31,945 nucleotides of DNA from Candidatus Avelusimicrobium stercoris (GCA_002432025.1 DJFE01000027.1:17154-49098), one strand, 5' to 3'; positions 7,484-16,180 are shown, counted from the stretch's first letter. Numbers and translations: made by a program. Notes: generated by a model from the letters alone, not told the origin.

Positions 7484-8554
7484 ATGGACGCAAACAAACA
7501 AAAAGCGCTTGATTTGGCCCTGGGCCAGATTGAAAAAGCGTTTGGCAAAGAAGCGATTTGCAAACTGGGCGGAGGCGGCGTAAAGAACGTGGAAGCAATC
7601 CCCACGGGCGCGCTGTCCTTGGATTTGGCCTTGGGCGTGGGCGGGCTCCCGCGCGGGCGCGTGATTGAAATTTACGGGCCGGAAGCCGGCGGCAAGACGA
7701 CGTTATCCTTGCACGTGGCGGCCCAAACGCAAAAAATGGGCGGCACCGTAGCCTTTATTGATGCGGAACACGCCCTAGATCCTGTTTATGCCGCTAATTT
7801 GGGCGTAAACGTGGATGAATTATTGGTTTCCCAGCCCGATTCCGGCGAACAGGCACTTGAAATTGCCGAAAAACTCGTGCGCTCGGGTGCGATTGATTTA
7901 ATCGTGGTGGACTCTGTGGCGGCCCTTGTGCCGAAAGCCGAAATTGAAGGCGAAATGGGCGACGCCCACGTGGGTTTGCAGGCCAGACTGATGAGCCAGG
8001 CCCTGCGCAAACTGACGAGCCTGCTCAACAAAACCAAAACGAGCATTATTTTTATTAACCAGTTGCGCCAAAAAATCGGCGTAATGTTCGGCAACCCGGA
8101 AACCACCCCTGGCGGACTTGCGCTTAAATTTTACGCGTCCGTCCGCATTGATGTACGCCGCATTGAAAACCTAAAAAAGGGCGACGAAGTCATCGGCACC
8201 CGCGTACGCGCCAAAGTAACCAAAAATAAAGTGGCGCCGCCGTACCGCCAAGCCGAATTTACGATGATTCTCGGCCACGGTATTTCGCGCGAAGCCTGTA
8301 TTATTGATAAGGGCGTAGAGGCCGGATTTATTGAAAAAAGTGGCAGTTGGTTTATCTATGGGGATGAAAAACTGGGCCAAGGCGCCGAAAACGCCCGCCA
8401 GTATTTAAAGGACAACCCCGAACTGGCCGCCGAGATTGAAGATAAATTGTATGTAAAATATCTCGGCCACCACTACAACGGCAAAAAAGCCGACGCGGCG
8501 GAACAAGCTCAAGCCGAACCCGCCAAAGAACCGAAAAAGGTTACAAAGAAATAA
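7484..8554 (+). CDS. recA: Recombinase RecA
   Basis: A 356-residue RecA: strand-exchange ATPase for homologous recombination and co-protease for the SOS response. Walker A is GPEAGGKTT (65-73, where many RecAs read GPESSGKTT). The conserved segments FIDAEHALDP, VVDSVAALVPKAEIEGEMGD, LRQKIGVMFGNPETTPGG and the C-terminal KNKVAPPYRQAEF block are all intact. The tail is Lys-rich instead of acidic. A strong ribosome-binding site GGAGGAG (7473-7479) precedes the ATG. It is probably co-transcribed with clpC. I saw no LexA-type box in the 19-nt gap. A GC-rich hairpin follows the stop. Confidence 0.98.
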   Translation: MDANKQKALDLALGQIEKAFGKEAICKLGGGGVKNVEAIPTGALSLDLALGVGGLPRGRVIEIYGPEAGGKTTLSLHVAAQTQKMGGTVAFIDAEHALDPVYAANLGVNVDELLVSQPDSGEQALEIAEKLVRSGAIDLIVVDSVAALVPKAEIEGEMGDAHVGLQARLMSQALRKLTSLLNKTKTSIIFINQLRQKIGVMFGNPETTPGGLALKFYASVRIDVRRIENLKKGDEVIGTRVRAKVTKNKVAPPYRQAEFTMILGHGISREACIIDKGVEAGFIEKSGSWFIYGDEKLGQGAENARQYLKDNPELAAEIEDKLYVKYLGHHYNGKKADAAEQAQAEPAKEPKKVTKK

Positions 8555-8567
8555 TCTGTATATCACA

Positions 8568-8590
8568 AGGCCCCGCTTTCCGCGGGGCCT
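8568..8590 (+). terminator. Probable terminator after recA
   Basis: A perfect 9-bp stem AGGCCCCGC (8568-8576) / GCGGGGCCT (8582-8590) with a 5-nt loop, 13 nt after the recA stop. The following GATTCGTTAT is a poor T tract, so termination may be weak. Confidence 0.65.
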
Positions 8591-8611
8591 GATTCGTTAT
8601 AAATTACCGTT

Positions 8612-8705
8612 GTCATTCCCGAGTGTCGTAGTCGGGAATCTGTTGTTAGTTGTTGTCTCCCTCTTACAAACCGACAGATCCCCGACAAAAACCTTCGGGG
8701 ATGAC
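8612..8705. repeat. Composite palindromic element (two inverted stem-loop units)
   Basis: The left unit has GTCAT with stem ATTCCCGA (8615-8622) / TCGGGAAT (8632-8639) and tail CTGTTGTTA. The right unit is inverted: ACAGAT with stem ATCCCCGA (8678-8685) / TCGGGGAT (8695-8702), ending GAC. The element therefore runs from GTCAT to ATGAC, the same head-to-head plan as the element inside the prepilin gene at 31788-31888, with different stems. Confidence 0.75.
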
Positions 8706-8706
8706 C

Positions 8707-8824
8707 CTGCGCGCCGCACCGTGCAGGTCGCCACTAGGTCGCACCCTTTTGATTAATAGAGCCACACTATTTTTGCAATGTTGCAAACAAACAAGGCCAT
8801 TATAAAAATGGGGGCATTCTGAAC
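8707..8824. repeat. Dispersed intergenic repeat, copy B
   Basis: The counterpart of 30-176 at the left edge. It starts with the same CTGCGCGCCGC hairpin arm. The central TTTTTGCAATGTTGCAAAC is shared apart from a few substitutions, and it ends in TTATAAAAA...CATTCTGAAC. In this copy TTTGCAATGTTGCAAA forms a 7-bp palindrome. Together with the composite palindrome just before it, it fills most of the 332-nt gap between recA and the glycosyltransferase gene. Confidence 0.6.
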
Positions 8825-8867
8825 CGTCGGTCCGCACGCTTTGTCCCTTCCCTCAAACGGAATTTTC

Positions 8868-8873
8868 TATAAT
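8868..8873 (+). promoter_or_regulatory. -10 box of the glycosyltransferase-xerD-gpm run
   Basis: A perfect TATAAT 13 nt before the ATG at 8887. The predicted mRNA leader is only about 7 nt. A TTGTCC sits 21 nt upstream, which is too far for a normal -35. Confidence 0.55.
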
Positions 8874-8886
8874 ATGGATAACCTGT

Positions 8887-10350
8887 ATGAAGAAACTTTA
8901 TTCCATTATCACGGCCGTTTCGCTCGCGGTATCCGGCGTGCTGGGCGTTTATATGTTCTGCCAACGCTTCGCGCTCCTGCATTTGGGCCTGCTGTATGAC
9001 GAACTCTACTCTATGGCTACGGCTTTCCCGGGATTTTCGTGGGCGTACATTTGGCGGGAAATGCTGTTAAAAGACGTCAACCTGCCGCTTTATAACTTTA
9101 TCCTTTACGGCTGGAACCACCTCTTCCCGCTAACGCCCTTTTATATGCGCCTGTTAAGCGCGCTTGTCTCGGCCGCTACGATTCCCTTGGTTTGGTTTTT
9201 GGCGCCCAGACGGTGGAGTTCTATCCAACGCTTTATTTTCACCGCGCTAATGGCAGGCTCGTTTGCCTTGGTGCAATTTGCGGGCGTAATCCGCGCCTAT
9301 TCGTTTGCGGTGCTGGCGGTATCGGCGTTTACCTTGCAGGCGCTTTCACTTTTGGACTTATTGTCCACCCGCAAAAAACCGTCCGCAAAACGTTGGGCGG
9401 CGTTTTTCCTTACCGGGCTGTTTGCCGCGTACCTGCATTACTTTTCGTCCGCGCTCTTTTTTATCACGGCACTACTTATATTCTTCTATGCTTGCTATTT
9501 TAAAACAGGACGCAAAACTGTTTTTTGGGGAACCGCCGCCGTTTTTGCGTGCTGGCTGCCGTGGGTGTATCATACGGTAACGCTAATGTCCGCCCCCGGC
9601 TCCTCGTGGTGGTACGCTACTCCTCCCTTACAAGCCAGTTTTGAAATTGCTCAATTTCTCTTTGGCTCGGACCGGCTCTTGGGCGGGCTTGTTATTTTAA
9701 CCGTTTTGGCGGGCACCTCTATCTTATTTGCCTACAAAAAAACGCTCTTACTCCGCACCGATTTTATTTTGCCCTTGGGCCAAAGCCTTATTTTATTAGG
9801 TGTGGTGGCGGCAGTTTCGCACAAATACAACCTGTGGCTAGACCGTTACTTTTTGGCCGCAATGCCGTCCTTTTTATTGTTGCTGGCTTATGCCCTGTTT
9901 CATTTGCAAGCGCGGCATAAAATATTAATTGTCCTACTGCCGCTTTTGCTGATGGGTTGGATAGGCGAGCATTGGGAATTTGTGCATAACGCCAAGCAAG
10001 AGCCCACCGGGCTTAAAAACGCGCTCACGCATTTAACCCAGGTGGAAAAACGCCATACACTGTTAGTAGATACGGCAAAAACGGGCTATCCGCCCGCCGC
10101 TTTGCAAGTGATGTACACCTTTTACGCGCCTAAAAATTACGCGTTGGAATTAATTCCGCTTACCTTACAAAACCGCGAACTTGCGTTCACGGGTGAAAAA
10201 CTGCCCGTGTTAATCCCGGTTTGCTCGGTTCAGCACCTTATTTTTACGGAAACCACCTACGGACTGGAAGAAGCCCAAGAGCCGCTTATTTTTGCGCCGG
10301 ATATTTGCATTTTATCCGCCAAACCGGGACGGATTATTGAAAATGACTAA
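8887..10350 (+). CDS. Membrane glycosyltransferase, GT-C / family 39-like
   Basis: A 487-residue polytopic membrane protein with about ten hydrophobic helices. The layout is that of GT-C enzymes (dolichyl-phosphate-mannose transferase / ArnT type), which move a sugar from a polyprenyl-phosphate donor to a lipid or protein on the outer face of the inner membrane. The first periplasmic loop carries an acidic pair, Asp38-Glu39 (LLYDELYS), at the expected place of the catalytic Asp-Glu motif. A conserved-looking segment LPLYNFILYGWNHLF with FYMRLLSALVSA follows. The donor and acceptor cannot be read from the sequence. Its 3-prime end overlaps the xerD start by 8 nt. The link to recA and xerD looks positional rather than functional. 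Confidence 0.75.
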   Translation: MKKLYSIITAVSLAVSGVLGVYMFCQRFALLHLGLLYDELYSMATAFPGFSWAYIWREMLLKDVNLPLYNFILYGWNHLFPLTPFYMRLLSALVSAATIPLVWFLAPRRWSSIQRFIFTALMAGSFALVQFAGVIRAYSFAVLAVSAFTLQALSLLDLLSTRKKPSAKRWAAFFLTGLFAAYLHYFSSALFFITALLIFFYACYFKTGRKTVFWGTAAVFACWLPWVYHTVTLMSAPGSSWWYATPPLQASFEIAQFLFGSDRLLGGLVILTVLAGTSILFAYKKTLLLRTDFILPLGQSLILLGVVAAVSHKYNLWLDRYFLAAMPSFLLLLAYALFHLQARHKILIVLLPLLLMGWIGEHWEFVHNAKQEPTGLKNALTHLTQVEKRHTLLVDTAKTGYPPAALQVMYTFYAPKNYALELIPLTLQNRELAFTGEKLPVLIPVCSVQHLIFTETTYGLEEAQEPLIFAPDICILSAKPGRIIEND

Positions 10351-11233
10351 CCAAACCTTACTGGAAGATTTTAAAAACCATTTAACCTTTGAGCGCCAAC
10401 TCTCGCCCAACACCACCGCATCCTACGGCAGCGACGCGGAACACTTTTTGGAATATTGCGAGGCCAACGAAAAGGACCCCTTAACTATTACGCCCGAATT
10501 TTTGGACCAATACAACTACCAGTTGCGCGTCATTGAAAAACTGGCCGCTACGAGCATTTTCCGCAAAATGGAAGCCGTTAAATGCTTTTATAAATTTCTG
10601 CTGATTGAGGAAAAAATAAAGGACGACCCGACCCGCTTTTTAAAATCGCCCAAACTGGCGCAAAAAATCCCCACCCAACTCACGCGCGAGGAAATGGATA
10701 GACTCCTTTCCTACCCGGCCGAAAAATTTGACGAAATCCGCACCGTAACCATTATTGAACTTTTGTATGCGGCGGGCCTGCGCGTAAGCGAACTTATCAA
10801 CCTGCGGCTGGAAAACGTAAACCTGGTGGAAAAGTGGGTTTTAGCACTAGGTAAGGGCGGGAAGCAACGCTTTGTGCCGATACACGACCGCGCGGTGGAA
10901 CGCATTAAGCAATACCTGGCAGAGCGCGAGGCACACTTTGCGGCCAAAGAGGTGGATTCCGAACTGTTTTTAAACAAAAACGGTAAAAAGATAAGCCGCG
11001 TGTCCGTATGGAAGGACCTCGCCGCCTTAGGGCGCAAGGCCAATATCTCCCAGCCGCTCCACCCGCACCTCTTCCGCCACACCTTTGCTTCGCACCTGTT
11101 ACAGGGCGGGGCCGATTTAAGGAGTTTGCAGGAAATGCTGGGCCACGCCAATTTGACGACAACCCAAATCTACACGCACTTGGACGTAAGCGACTTAAAG
11201 GCCAAGCACAAAAAATATCACCCGCACGGCTAA
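10343..11233 (+). CDS. xerD: Tyrosine recombinase XerD/XerC
   Basis: A 296-residue tyrosine recombinase that would resolve chromosome dimers at dif with its partner at the FtsK-organised septum. The N-terminal core-binding domain (about 1-95) precedes the catalytic domain with a complete active site: Arg147 (GLRVSEL), Lys171 (GKGGKQRF), His242 and Arg245 (HLFRHTFAS), His268 (LGHANL) and nucleophile Tyr277 (TQIYTHLD). Residue spacing and length match XerD closely. XerC cannot be excluded, because some phyla keep only one Xer. The start at MTNQTLLEDF fits the family N-terminus and overlaps the upstream gene by 8 nt. A longer in-frame start at 10292 lies deep in that gene. No prophage or integron context is seen. 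Confidence 0.88.
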   Translation: MTNQTLLEDFKNHLTFERQLSPNTTASYGSDAEHFLEYCEANEKDPLTITPEFLDQYNYQLRVIEKLAATSIFRKMEAVKCFYKFLLIEEKIKDDPTRFLKSPKLAQKIPTQLTREEMDRLLSYPAEKFDEIRTVTIIELLYAAGLRVSELINLRLENVNLVEKWVLALGKGGKQRFVPIHDRAVERIKQYLAEREAHFAAKEVDSELFLNKNGKKISRVSVWKDLAALGRKANISQPLHPHLFRHTFASHLLQGGADLRSLQEMLGHANLTTTQIYTHLDVSDLKAKHKKYHPHG

Positions 11234-11235
11234 TT

Positions 11236-11946
11236 ATGAAGAAACTCATTTTACTGCGCCACGGGCAAAGCACCTATAATTTAGCCCACCGCTTTACAGG
11301 TTGGGCCGATGCCCCGCTGACCACGCAAGGGCACGCCCAAGCCGCGCAAGCCGGGGAATTATTAAAAGAAGCCGGTCTGTTTCCACAGGCTACCTATTCC
11401 TCCTGTTTACTTCGCGCCCGCCAAACCGCGCAGGCTGTTTTGGCCGGGATGCCCTATAAAATCCCCTTACAAACCGATTGGCGGCTAAACGAGCGCCACT
11501 ATGGCGATTTACAAGATAAAACCCGCCAAGAGGCCGCCCATAAATACGGGCTTACCGCGGTGCTTTCTTGGCGGCAGATGTTCTTTTGTGCCCCACCGCC
11601 CGCTGCGGACAATGCGGCCGCTTACCAACTGGTTCCGCCCGGTGTTACACCGCCTAACGGGGAATCCTTACAGCAAGCCCAACAGCGGGCCCTTGGCTTT
11701 TTTACCCAAGTGGTTTTTCCGGCCTTTGCACGCTATGACGTCCAATTAGTAGCCGCACACGAGGATTTACTGCGCGCCCTTGCCGTCTATTTCAAAAACT
11801 TGCCGCCCAAAGCCGTAGAAAAACTGGTTGTTCCGCCCGCCACCCCGTGGGTAATGGAGTTAGATAAAACCTATCACGCAACCCAAGATTACTTTTTAGG
11901 CGACCCGCAAGAAATCGCCGCCTTTTTAAAACGCCGCCCCGAATAA
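11236..11946 (+). CDS. gpmA: Phosphoglycerate mutase, 2,3-BPG-dependent-like (divergent)
   Basis: A 236-residue histidine-phosphatase-family protein with the length and layout of cofactor-dependent phosphoglycerate mutase, which interconverts 3- and 2-phosphoglycerate. Seen: RHGQSTYN with phospho-acceptor His9, RFTGWADAPL, Arg60/Arg62 (LLRARQTA), Glu86 in NERHYGDLQ, PGVTPPNGESL, and the second His175. The family signature around that His (usually HGNSLRA) reads HEDLLRA. The usual LQGLNKAE and WRRSYD segments read LQDKTRQE and WRQMFF, so activity or specificity may have shifted. The start is 2 nt after the xerD stop (TAATTATG), implying coupling. The alternative is another histidine phosphatase of the same superfamily. 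Confidence 0.75.
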   Translation: MKKLILLRHGQSTYNLAHRFTGWADAPLTTQGHAQAAQAGELLKEAGLFPQATYSSCLLRARQTAQAVLAGMPYKIPLQTDWRLNERHYGDLQDKTRQEAAHKYGLTAVLSWRQMFFCAPPPAADNAAAYQLVPPGVTPPNGESLQQAQQRALGFFTQVVFPAFARYDVQLVAAHEDLLRALAVYFKNLPPKAVEKLVVPPATPWVMELDKTYHATQDYFLGDPQEIAAFLKRRPE

Positions 11947-11990
11947 GCGTTTCTCCCGCAAAAAGACTGCCCTTTCCCCTGAAAAATTGT

Positions 11991-11996
11991 TAAAAT
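11991..11996 (+). promoter_or_regulatory. Candidate -10 box of leuS-lptE-holA
   Basis: TAAAAT lies 9 nt before the leuS ATG. AAAGG at 11997-12001 could instead be a short ribosome-binding site. If the box is used, the leader would be only about 3 nt and AAAGG would be mostly outside the mRNA, so the two readings exclude each other. Confidence 0.4.
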
Positions 11997-12005
11997 AAAG
12001 GTATT

Positions 12006-14519
12006 ATGAGTATTGATAACTTTCCGCAAATTGATAAAAAGCAACAAGAACGCTGGGAAAAAGCAAACCTTTTTGCCAGCCCCAAAATGCCGAAAGGCAA
12101 AAAGTTTTATTGTCTGGATATGTTCCCGTATCCGTCGGGCGCGGGCCTGCACGTCGGCCACCCGGAAGGATACACCGCTTCCGACATCCTTGTTCGCTAC
12201 AAACTAATGAACGGCTACGACGTACTGCACCCGATGGGGTGGGACGCGTTCGGCCTGCCCGCGGAAAACTATGCTATTTCCACGGGGATTCATCCGCGGA
12301 TTACCACTCATAAAAATATTCAAAATTTTAAACGCCAAATTAAATCCATCGGTCTCGCGTACGACTGGAACCGGGAAATTGACACCACGGACCCCAAGTA
12401 TTATAAATGGACGCAATGGATTTTCCTGCAACTCTTTAAAAAGGGCCTGGCCTACGAATCCACCGTACCGATAAACTGGTGTCCCTCGTGCAAAACGGGG
12501 CTCGCCAACGAAGAAGTCTTTAACGGCAAGTGCGAACGCTGCGGCCACGAAATTGAACGCAAGGCCCTGCGCCAATGGATTTTGCGCATTACCGATTACG
12601 CCGAAAAACTGCTGGAAGGCTTGGACGAATTGGACTGGCCGGAAAGCACGCTGGCGATGCAGCGTAACTGGATTGGCAAATCCAACGGGGCCGAAGTAAC
12701 CTTTAAGGTGGACGGCGCGGACGAGACTTTAACCGTCTTTACTACCCGCCCGGACACGCTCTTCGGCGCCACCTATATGGTGGTTTCGCCCGAACACCCG
12801 ATTCTAAAAAAAATCGTAACGCCCGCCCAACAAGCCGCAGTATCCGCCTATCAGGCCGAAGCCGCCAAAAAGAGCGACTTGGAACGCGGCGACTTAAACA
12901 AAATTAAAACGGGCGTATTTACAGGGGCGTATGCCATTAACCCGGTAAACGGTAAAAAAATCCCGGTGTGGACGTCCGACTATGTGCTTATGGGTTACGG
13001 CACGGGGGCCATTATGGCCGTGCCCGCCCACGACGAACGCGACTACGCATTTGCCAAGAAATTCGGTCTTGAAATTATTGAAGTGATTAAAAGCGAACAA
13101 GGCGTGGAAAAGGAAGCCTTCACGGGCGACGGGGAACTCATTAACTCCGGCTTTTTAAACGGCCTGCGCGTAAAAGAATCCAAAGCCGCTATGATTAAGT
13201 GGCTCACCGAACGCGGTTTAGGCAAGGCCAAAACCACCTATAAACTGCGCGACTGGGTGTTTGCCCGCCAACGCTACTGGGGCGAACCGATTCCGATAGT
13301 GCATTGCCCCAAATGCGGGGTAGTGCCGTTGCCGGAAGACCAGCTGCCGCTTACGCTGCCGGAAGTAGAGAAATTTGAACCCTCCGGCACCGGGGAATCC
13401 CCCTTGGCTACGGTGGACAGTTGGGTCAACACCACCTGCCCGCATTGCGGCGGCCCGGCCAAGCGCGAAACCAATACTATGCCCCAATGGGCAGGCTCCT
13501 GCTGGTACTACCTGCGCTATATGGACCCGCACAACGATAAAATTTTTGTGGACCCGGCCATTGAAAAAGCCTACGGCCCGGTGGATTGCTATATTGGCGG
13601 CGCGGAACACGCCGTACTCCACCTGCTTTATGCCCGCTTCTGGCACCGCGTACTCTACGATTTGGGCTACGTCAGCCACAAGGAACCGTTCCACAAGTTG
13701 CGCCACCAAGGGATGATTTTGGCCTTCTCGTACCGCGACAAAATGGGCAACTACCACGGCTATGACGAAATTGATTTTAAAGACGGCAAAGCCTATTTAA
13801 AAACCACCGGAGAGGAACTTTCCCCTATGGTGGAAAAGATGTCCAAATCCAAAAAGAACGTCGTCAACCCCGACGATATCCTTACGCAGTACGGCGCCGA
13901 TGCGTTCCGTATGTACGAAATGTTTATGGGCCCGTTTGAGGCCAGCAAACCTTGGGATATGAAGGGGATTGAAGGCGTAACGCGCTTCTTAAAACGCGTT
14001 TGCGGTTGGGCGGACACGGTCAAAACCGTAACCGAAGCCGACCCGCGCAAGAGCGAAATTTTAAAGAATAAAACCATTGCCAAGGTAGGCGAAGATATTG
14101 AAAACTTCCGCTTTAACACGGCTATTTCCTCTTTAATGGTGTTGTTTAACGACATCAGCAAACTGCCGCAAATCAGCCAGGATATGTTCCAAACATTCCT
14201 GAAACTGCTGCACCCGTTTGCCCCGCACCTGACTGAGGAAATCTGGCAACAAAAGGGCTACGAGGGCTTTGTAGTTAAATCGGCCTGGCCGAAACCCAAC
14301 GAAGCCTTAATGCAGGACGATACCGCCGAAATCGGCGTGCAGGTAAACGGCAAGGTGCGCGACCGCGTGTCCGTACCCAGAAACGCCGAACGCGCAGAAA
14401 TTGAAAAAATTGCGCTTGCCAGCCCCAAGGTTACCCGCAGTTTGGAGGGGTTGGAAATCAAAAAAATTATCGTCGTGCCCGGCCGTATGGTAAGCATTGT
14501 GGCCGCACCTAAAAAATAA
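12006..14519 (+). CDS. leuS: Leucyl-tRNA synthetase
   Basis: An 837-residue class I synthetase charging tRNA-Leu, near the usual bacterial length of about 860. The HIGH motif is HVGH (49-52) after PYPSGAGL. The KMSKS motif is KMSKS at 611-615. Between them lie a zinc ribbon (WCPSCKTG...CERCGHE), the CP1 editing domain with TTRPDTLFGATY and a second Cys pair (CPKCGVV and CPHCGG). The C-terminal QVNGKVRDRVSVP segment is typical. It heads the leuS-lptE-holA cluster also found in proteobacteria. Confidence 0.97.
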   Translation: MSIDNFPQIDKKQQERWEKANLFASPKMPKGKKFYCLDMFPYPSGAGLHVGHPEGYTASDILVRYKLMNGYDVLHPMGWDAFGLPAENYAISTGIHPRITTHKNIQNFKRQIKSIGLAYDWNREIDTTDPKYYKWTQWIFLQLFKKGLAYESTVPINWCPSCKTGLANEEVFNGKCERCGHEIERKALRQWILRITDYAEKLLEGLDELDWPESTLAMQRNWIGKSNGAEVTFKVDGADETLTVFTTRPDTLFGATYMVVSPEHPILKKIVTPAQQAAVSAYQAEAAKKSDLERGDLNKIKTGVFTGAYAINPVNGKKIPVWTSDYVLMGYGTGAIMAVPAHDERDYAFAKKFGLEIIEVIKSEQGVEKEAFTGDGELINSGFLNGLRVKESKAAMIKWLTERGLGKAKTTYKLRDWVFARQRYWGEPIPIVHCPKCGVVPLPEDQLPLTLPEVEKFEPSGTGESPLATVDSWVNTTCPHCGGPAKRETNTMPQWAGSCWYYLRYMDPHNDKIFVDPAIEKAYGPVDCYIGGAEHAVLHLLYARFWHRVLYDLGYVSHKEPFHKLRHQGMILAFSYRDKMGNYHGYDEIDFKDGKAYLKTTGEELSPMVEKMSKSKKNVVNPDDILTQYGADAFRMYEMFMGPFEASKPWDMKGIEGVTRFLKRVCGWADTVKTVTEADPRKSEILKNKTIAKVGEDIENFRFNTAISSLMVLFNDISKLPQISQDMFQTFLKLLHPFAPHLTEEIWQQKGYEGFVVKSAWPKPNEALMQDDTAEIGVQVNGKVRDRVSVPRNAERAEIEKIALASPKVTRSLEGLEIKKIIVVPGRMVSIVAAPKK

Positions 14520-14530
14520 AGGGAGTCTGT

Positions 14531-15112
14531 ATGAAGAAATTTATCTGTGCCTTGTGTGCCGTAGCGGCGTTGGCCGCTTGCGCCAGCGAAGGGGCTGTGT
14601 ATAAACCGCAGGCCCAAATTATGCCGCAGCATATCAAAAAAATTGCGGTACGGCCTATTCTAAACAAAACGGAAGTATTTGCGCTGGAAGATAAATTTTA
14701 CAACGAACTTTACGACGAATTTTTGCGCAACGGTTCCTATCAAATCGTTTCCGAAAATTCCAACGCCGAGGGCGTGGTTGTTACCACCATTTCGCGCTAT
14801 TTAAACGTGCCGATTCAGTACGACAGCCAATTAATCCCCACCGTTTACCGTATGGATATTTGGCTGGATGTGGTGTTTATGGATAAAACCACCAATGCCC
14901 CCGTATGGCGCGAGCCCGCCTTTTTGGGTACGCAAATTTACTCGGCATCCACGCTTCCGGGCGGGATGACGGAAGTACAGGCGCGCGATGTGGTCTTTGA
15001 AAAACTATCCAAAGACATCGTCAAACGCACGGTGGACGGTTTTGGCTCGGTAATGAGCGAAAACAAAAAGAAAGTAATGAACAACCCGGAATATACCACC
15101 ATTACGCACTAA
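14531..15112 (+). CDS. lptE: LptE-like LPS-assembly lipoprotein
   Basis: A 193-residue lipoprotein. The signal peptide ends in the lipobox LAAC, giving lipidated Cys17. The mature part (KKIAVRPILNKTE..., then VVVTTISRYL and TVYRMDIWLDVVFMDKTTNAPVW) has the alternating beta pattern of LptE. LptE plugs the LptD barrel and helps insert LPS in the outer membrane. LptE is poorly conserved, so the call rests on length, lipobox, fold pattern and above all its place between leuS and holA, the same order as in E. coli. GGGAG (14521-14525) lies 5 nt before the ATG. Another small outer-membrane lipoprotein is the alternative. Confidence 0.75.
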   Translation: MKKFICALCAVAALAACASEGAVYKPQAQIMPQHIKKIAVRPILNKTEVFALEDKFYNELYDEFLRNGSYQIVSENSNAEGVVVTTISRYLNVPIQYDSQLIPTVYRMDIWLDVVFMDKTTNAPVWREPAFLGTQIYSASTLPGGMTEVQARDVVFEKLSKDIVKRTVDGFGSVMSENKKKVMNNPEYTTITH

Positions 15113-15114
15113 AA

Positions 15115-16125
15115 ATGCCTAAAATTACCGCCGAAAAATTATCCGCAGAACTTGCACAAAATATCATATCCCCCGTCTATTTACTGACGGGGGAAGATGT
15201 CTATCGCAAAAATTTAATTATTAAGAAAATCCGCGAAATTCTCCACCCGGACGATTTTAACGCTTTTCAAAGCGAAGCGGACAAAGCGGACCTCGGCGAG
15301 GTACTCGCCTTAGCCAATACGGCCCCGGTATTTTCCGATGCGCGCCTTATCGTGCTGACGGGCATAGAAAAACTGCGCAAGGAGCCCAAGGAAGCCCTCA
15401 TCCGCTATTTGGATAACCCGCTCCCCACCACCACGCTTATTTTAACGCATAACGATTCTAAAAAGATGAAGACGGAAAAGGTGCTGGCGGAAATCTGCTC
15501 CGACGCCGGGCGCGTGGTTAGTTTTGAGGAACTCAAAAAAGACGATTTAAATACTTGGGTCCGCCAAAAAATGCAGGAAAAGGGCTTAAAGGCGGATTTT
15601 GATTCCGTGGATTTACTGTGCGAAAGCATTGGCGGAGAACTGGCGGCCCTGGATAACGAAATAGAAAAGTTGTACCTCTACACCCTAGATAGGGAAAATA
15701 AGACCATTACCAAGGACGATGTACTGGCCTGTGTCGGTTTTAGCAAAGAGGAAAACCCCTTTGAACTGTCTAACGCGATTACCGCCTGCAACAAAACCCG
15801 CGCCGTACAACTGGTGGATAAACTGGTGGACGACGGCGAGGAACCTGTGGGCATTTTGAGCAAAATGACGTTCCCTATTTTAAAAATGGCGCGCATTAAA
15901 CGCTTATCCGAAGCCGGTATGGCCCCATCCGAAATTTTGCGCGCGGCAGGCCTAATGTACTGGGAAAACCGACTTGTCAGTTCGGCCCGGATGTTCCCCC
16001 CTTCCAAAAATTTTTTAAACGCGCTAAACCGCATTATTGACGCAGACAGCGCCTTTAAATCTTCTACGGCATCCGACCCTAAAATTGTTTTAAAGGGCAT
16101 TTTGCTAACACTTTTTAACAAATAG
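15115..16125 (+). CDS. holA: DNA polymerase III delta subunit
   Basis: A 336-residue clamp-loader delta subunit, which opens the beta clamp. Typical features are the N-terminal PVYLLTGEDVYRKNLII (degenerate AAA+ start without a working P-loop), an early beta-clamp contact region, LILTHNDSKKMKTEK, and the collar domain with LYLYTLDRENKTITKDDV and a GILLTLFNK end. The length fits the family. It begins 2 nt after the lptE stop and ends at a strong hairpin terminator. It complements holB at 2589-3593. Confidence 0.9.
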   Translation: MPKITAEKLSAELAQNIISPVYLLTGEDVYRKNLIIKKIREILHPDDFNAFQSEADKADLGEVLALANTAPVFSDARLIVLTGIEKLRKEPKEALIRYLDNPLPTTTLILTHNDSKKMKTEKVLAEICSDAGRVVSFEELKKDDLNTWVRQKMQEKGLKADFDSVDLLCESIGGELAALDNEIEKLYLYTLDRENKTITKDDVLACVGFSKEENPFELSNAITACNKTRAVQLVDKLVDDGEEPVGILSKMTFPILKMARIKRLSEAGMAPSEILRAAGLMYWENRLVSSARMFPPSKNFLNALNRIIDADSAFKSSTASDPKIVLKGILLTLFNK

Positions 16126-16126
16126 C

Positions 16127-16159
16127 AAAAGGGGCGGCTTGTAAAAGCCGCCCCTTTTT
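16127..16159. terminator. Bidirectional terminator between holA and the outer-membrane gene
   Basis: A perfect 14-bp stem, AAAAGGGGCGGCTT (16127-16140) and its complement (16145-16158), with a 4-nt GTAA loop. A T run on one side and an A run on the other let it end transcripts from both converging genes. Confidence 0.95.
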
Positions 16160-16180
16160 ATCGGTTCTACCCCCCGATAC

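Noticed and set aside
13218..13757. A 179-codon minus-strand frame inside leuS, and similar long antisense frames in clpC (5418-6089).
   Set aside because: Codon-bias shadows of strongly conserved genes; no signal, motif or ribosome-binding site.
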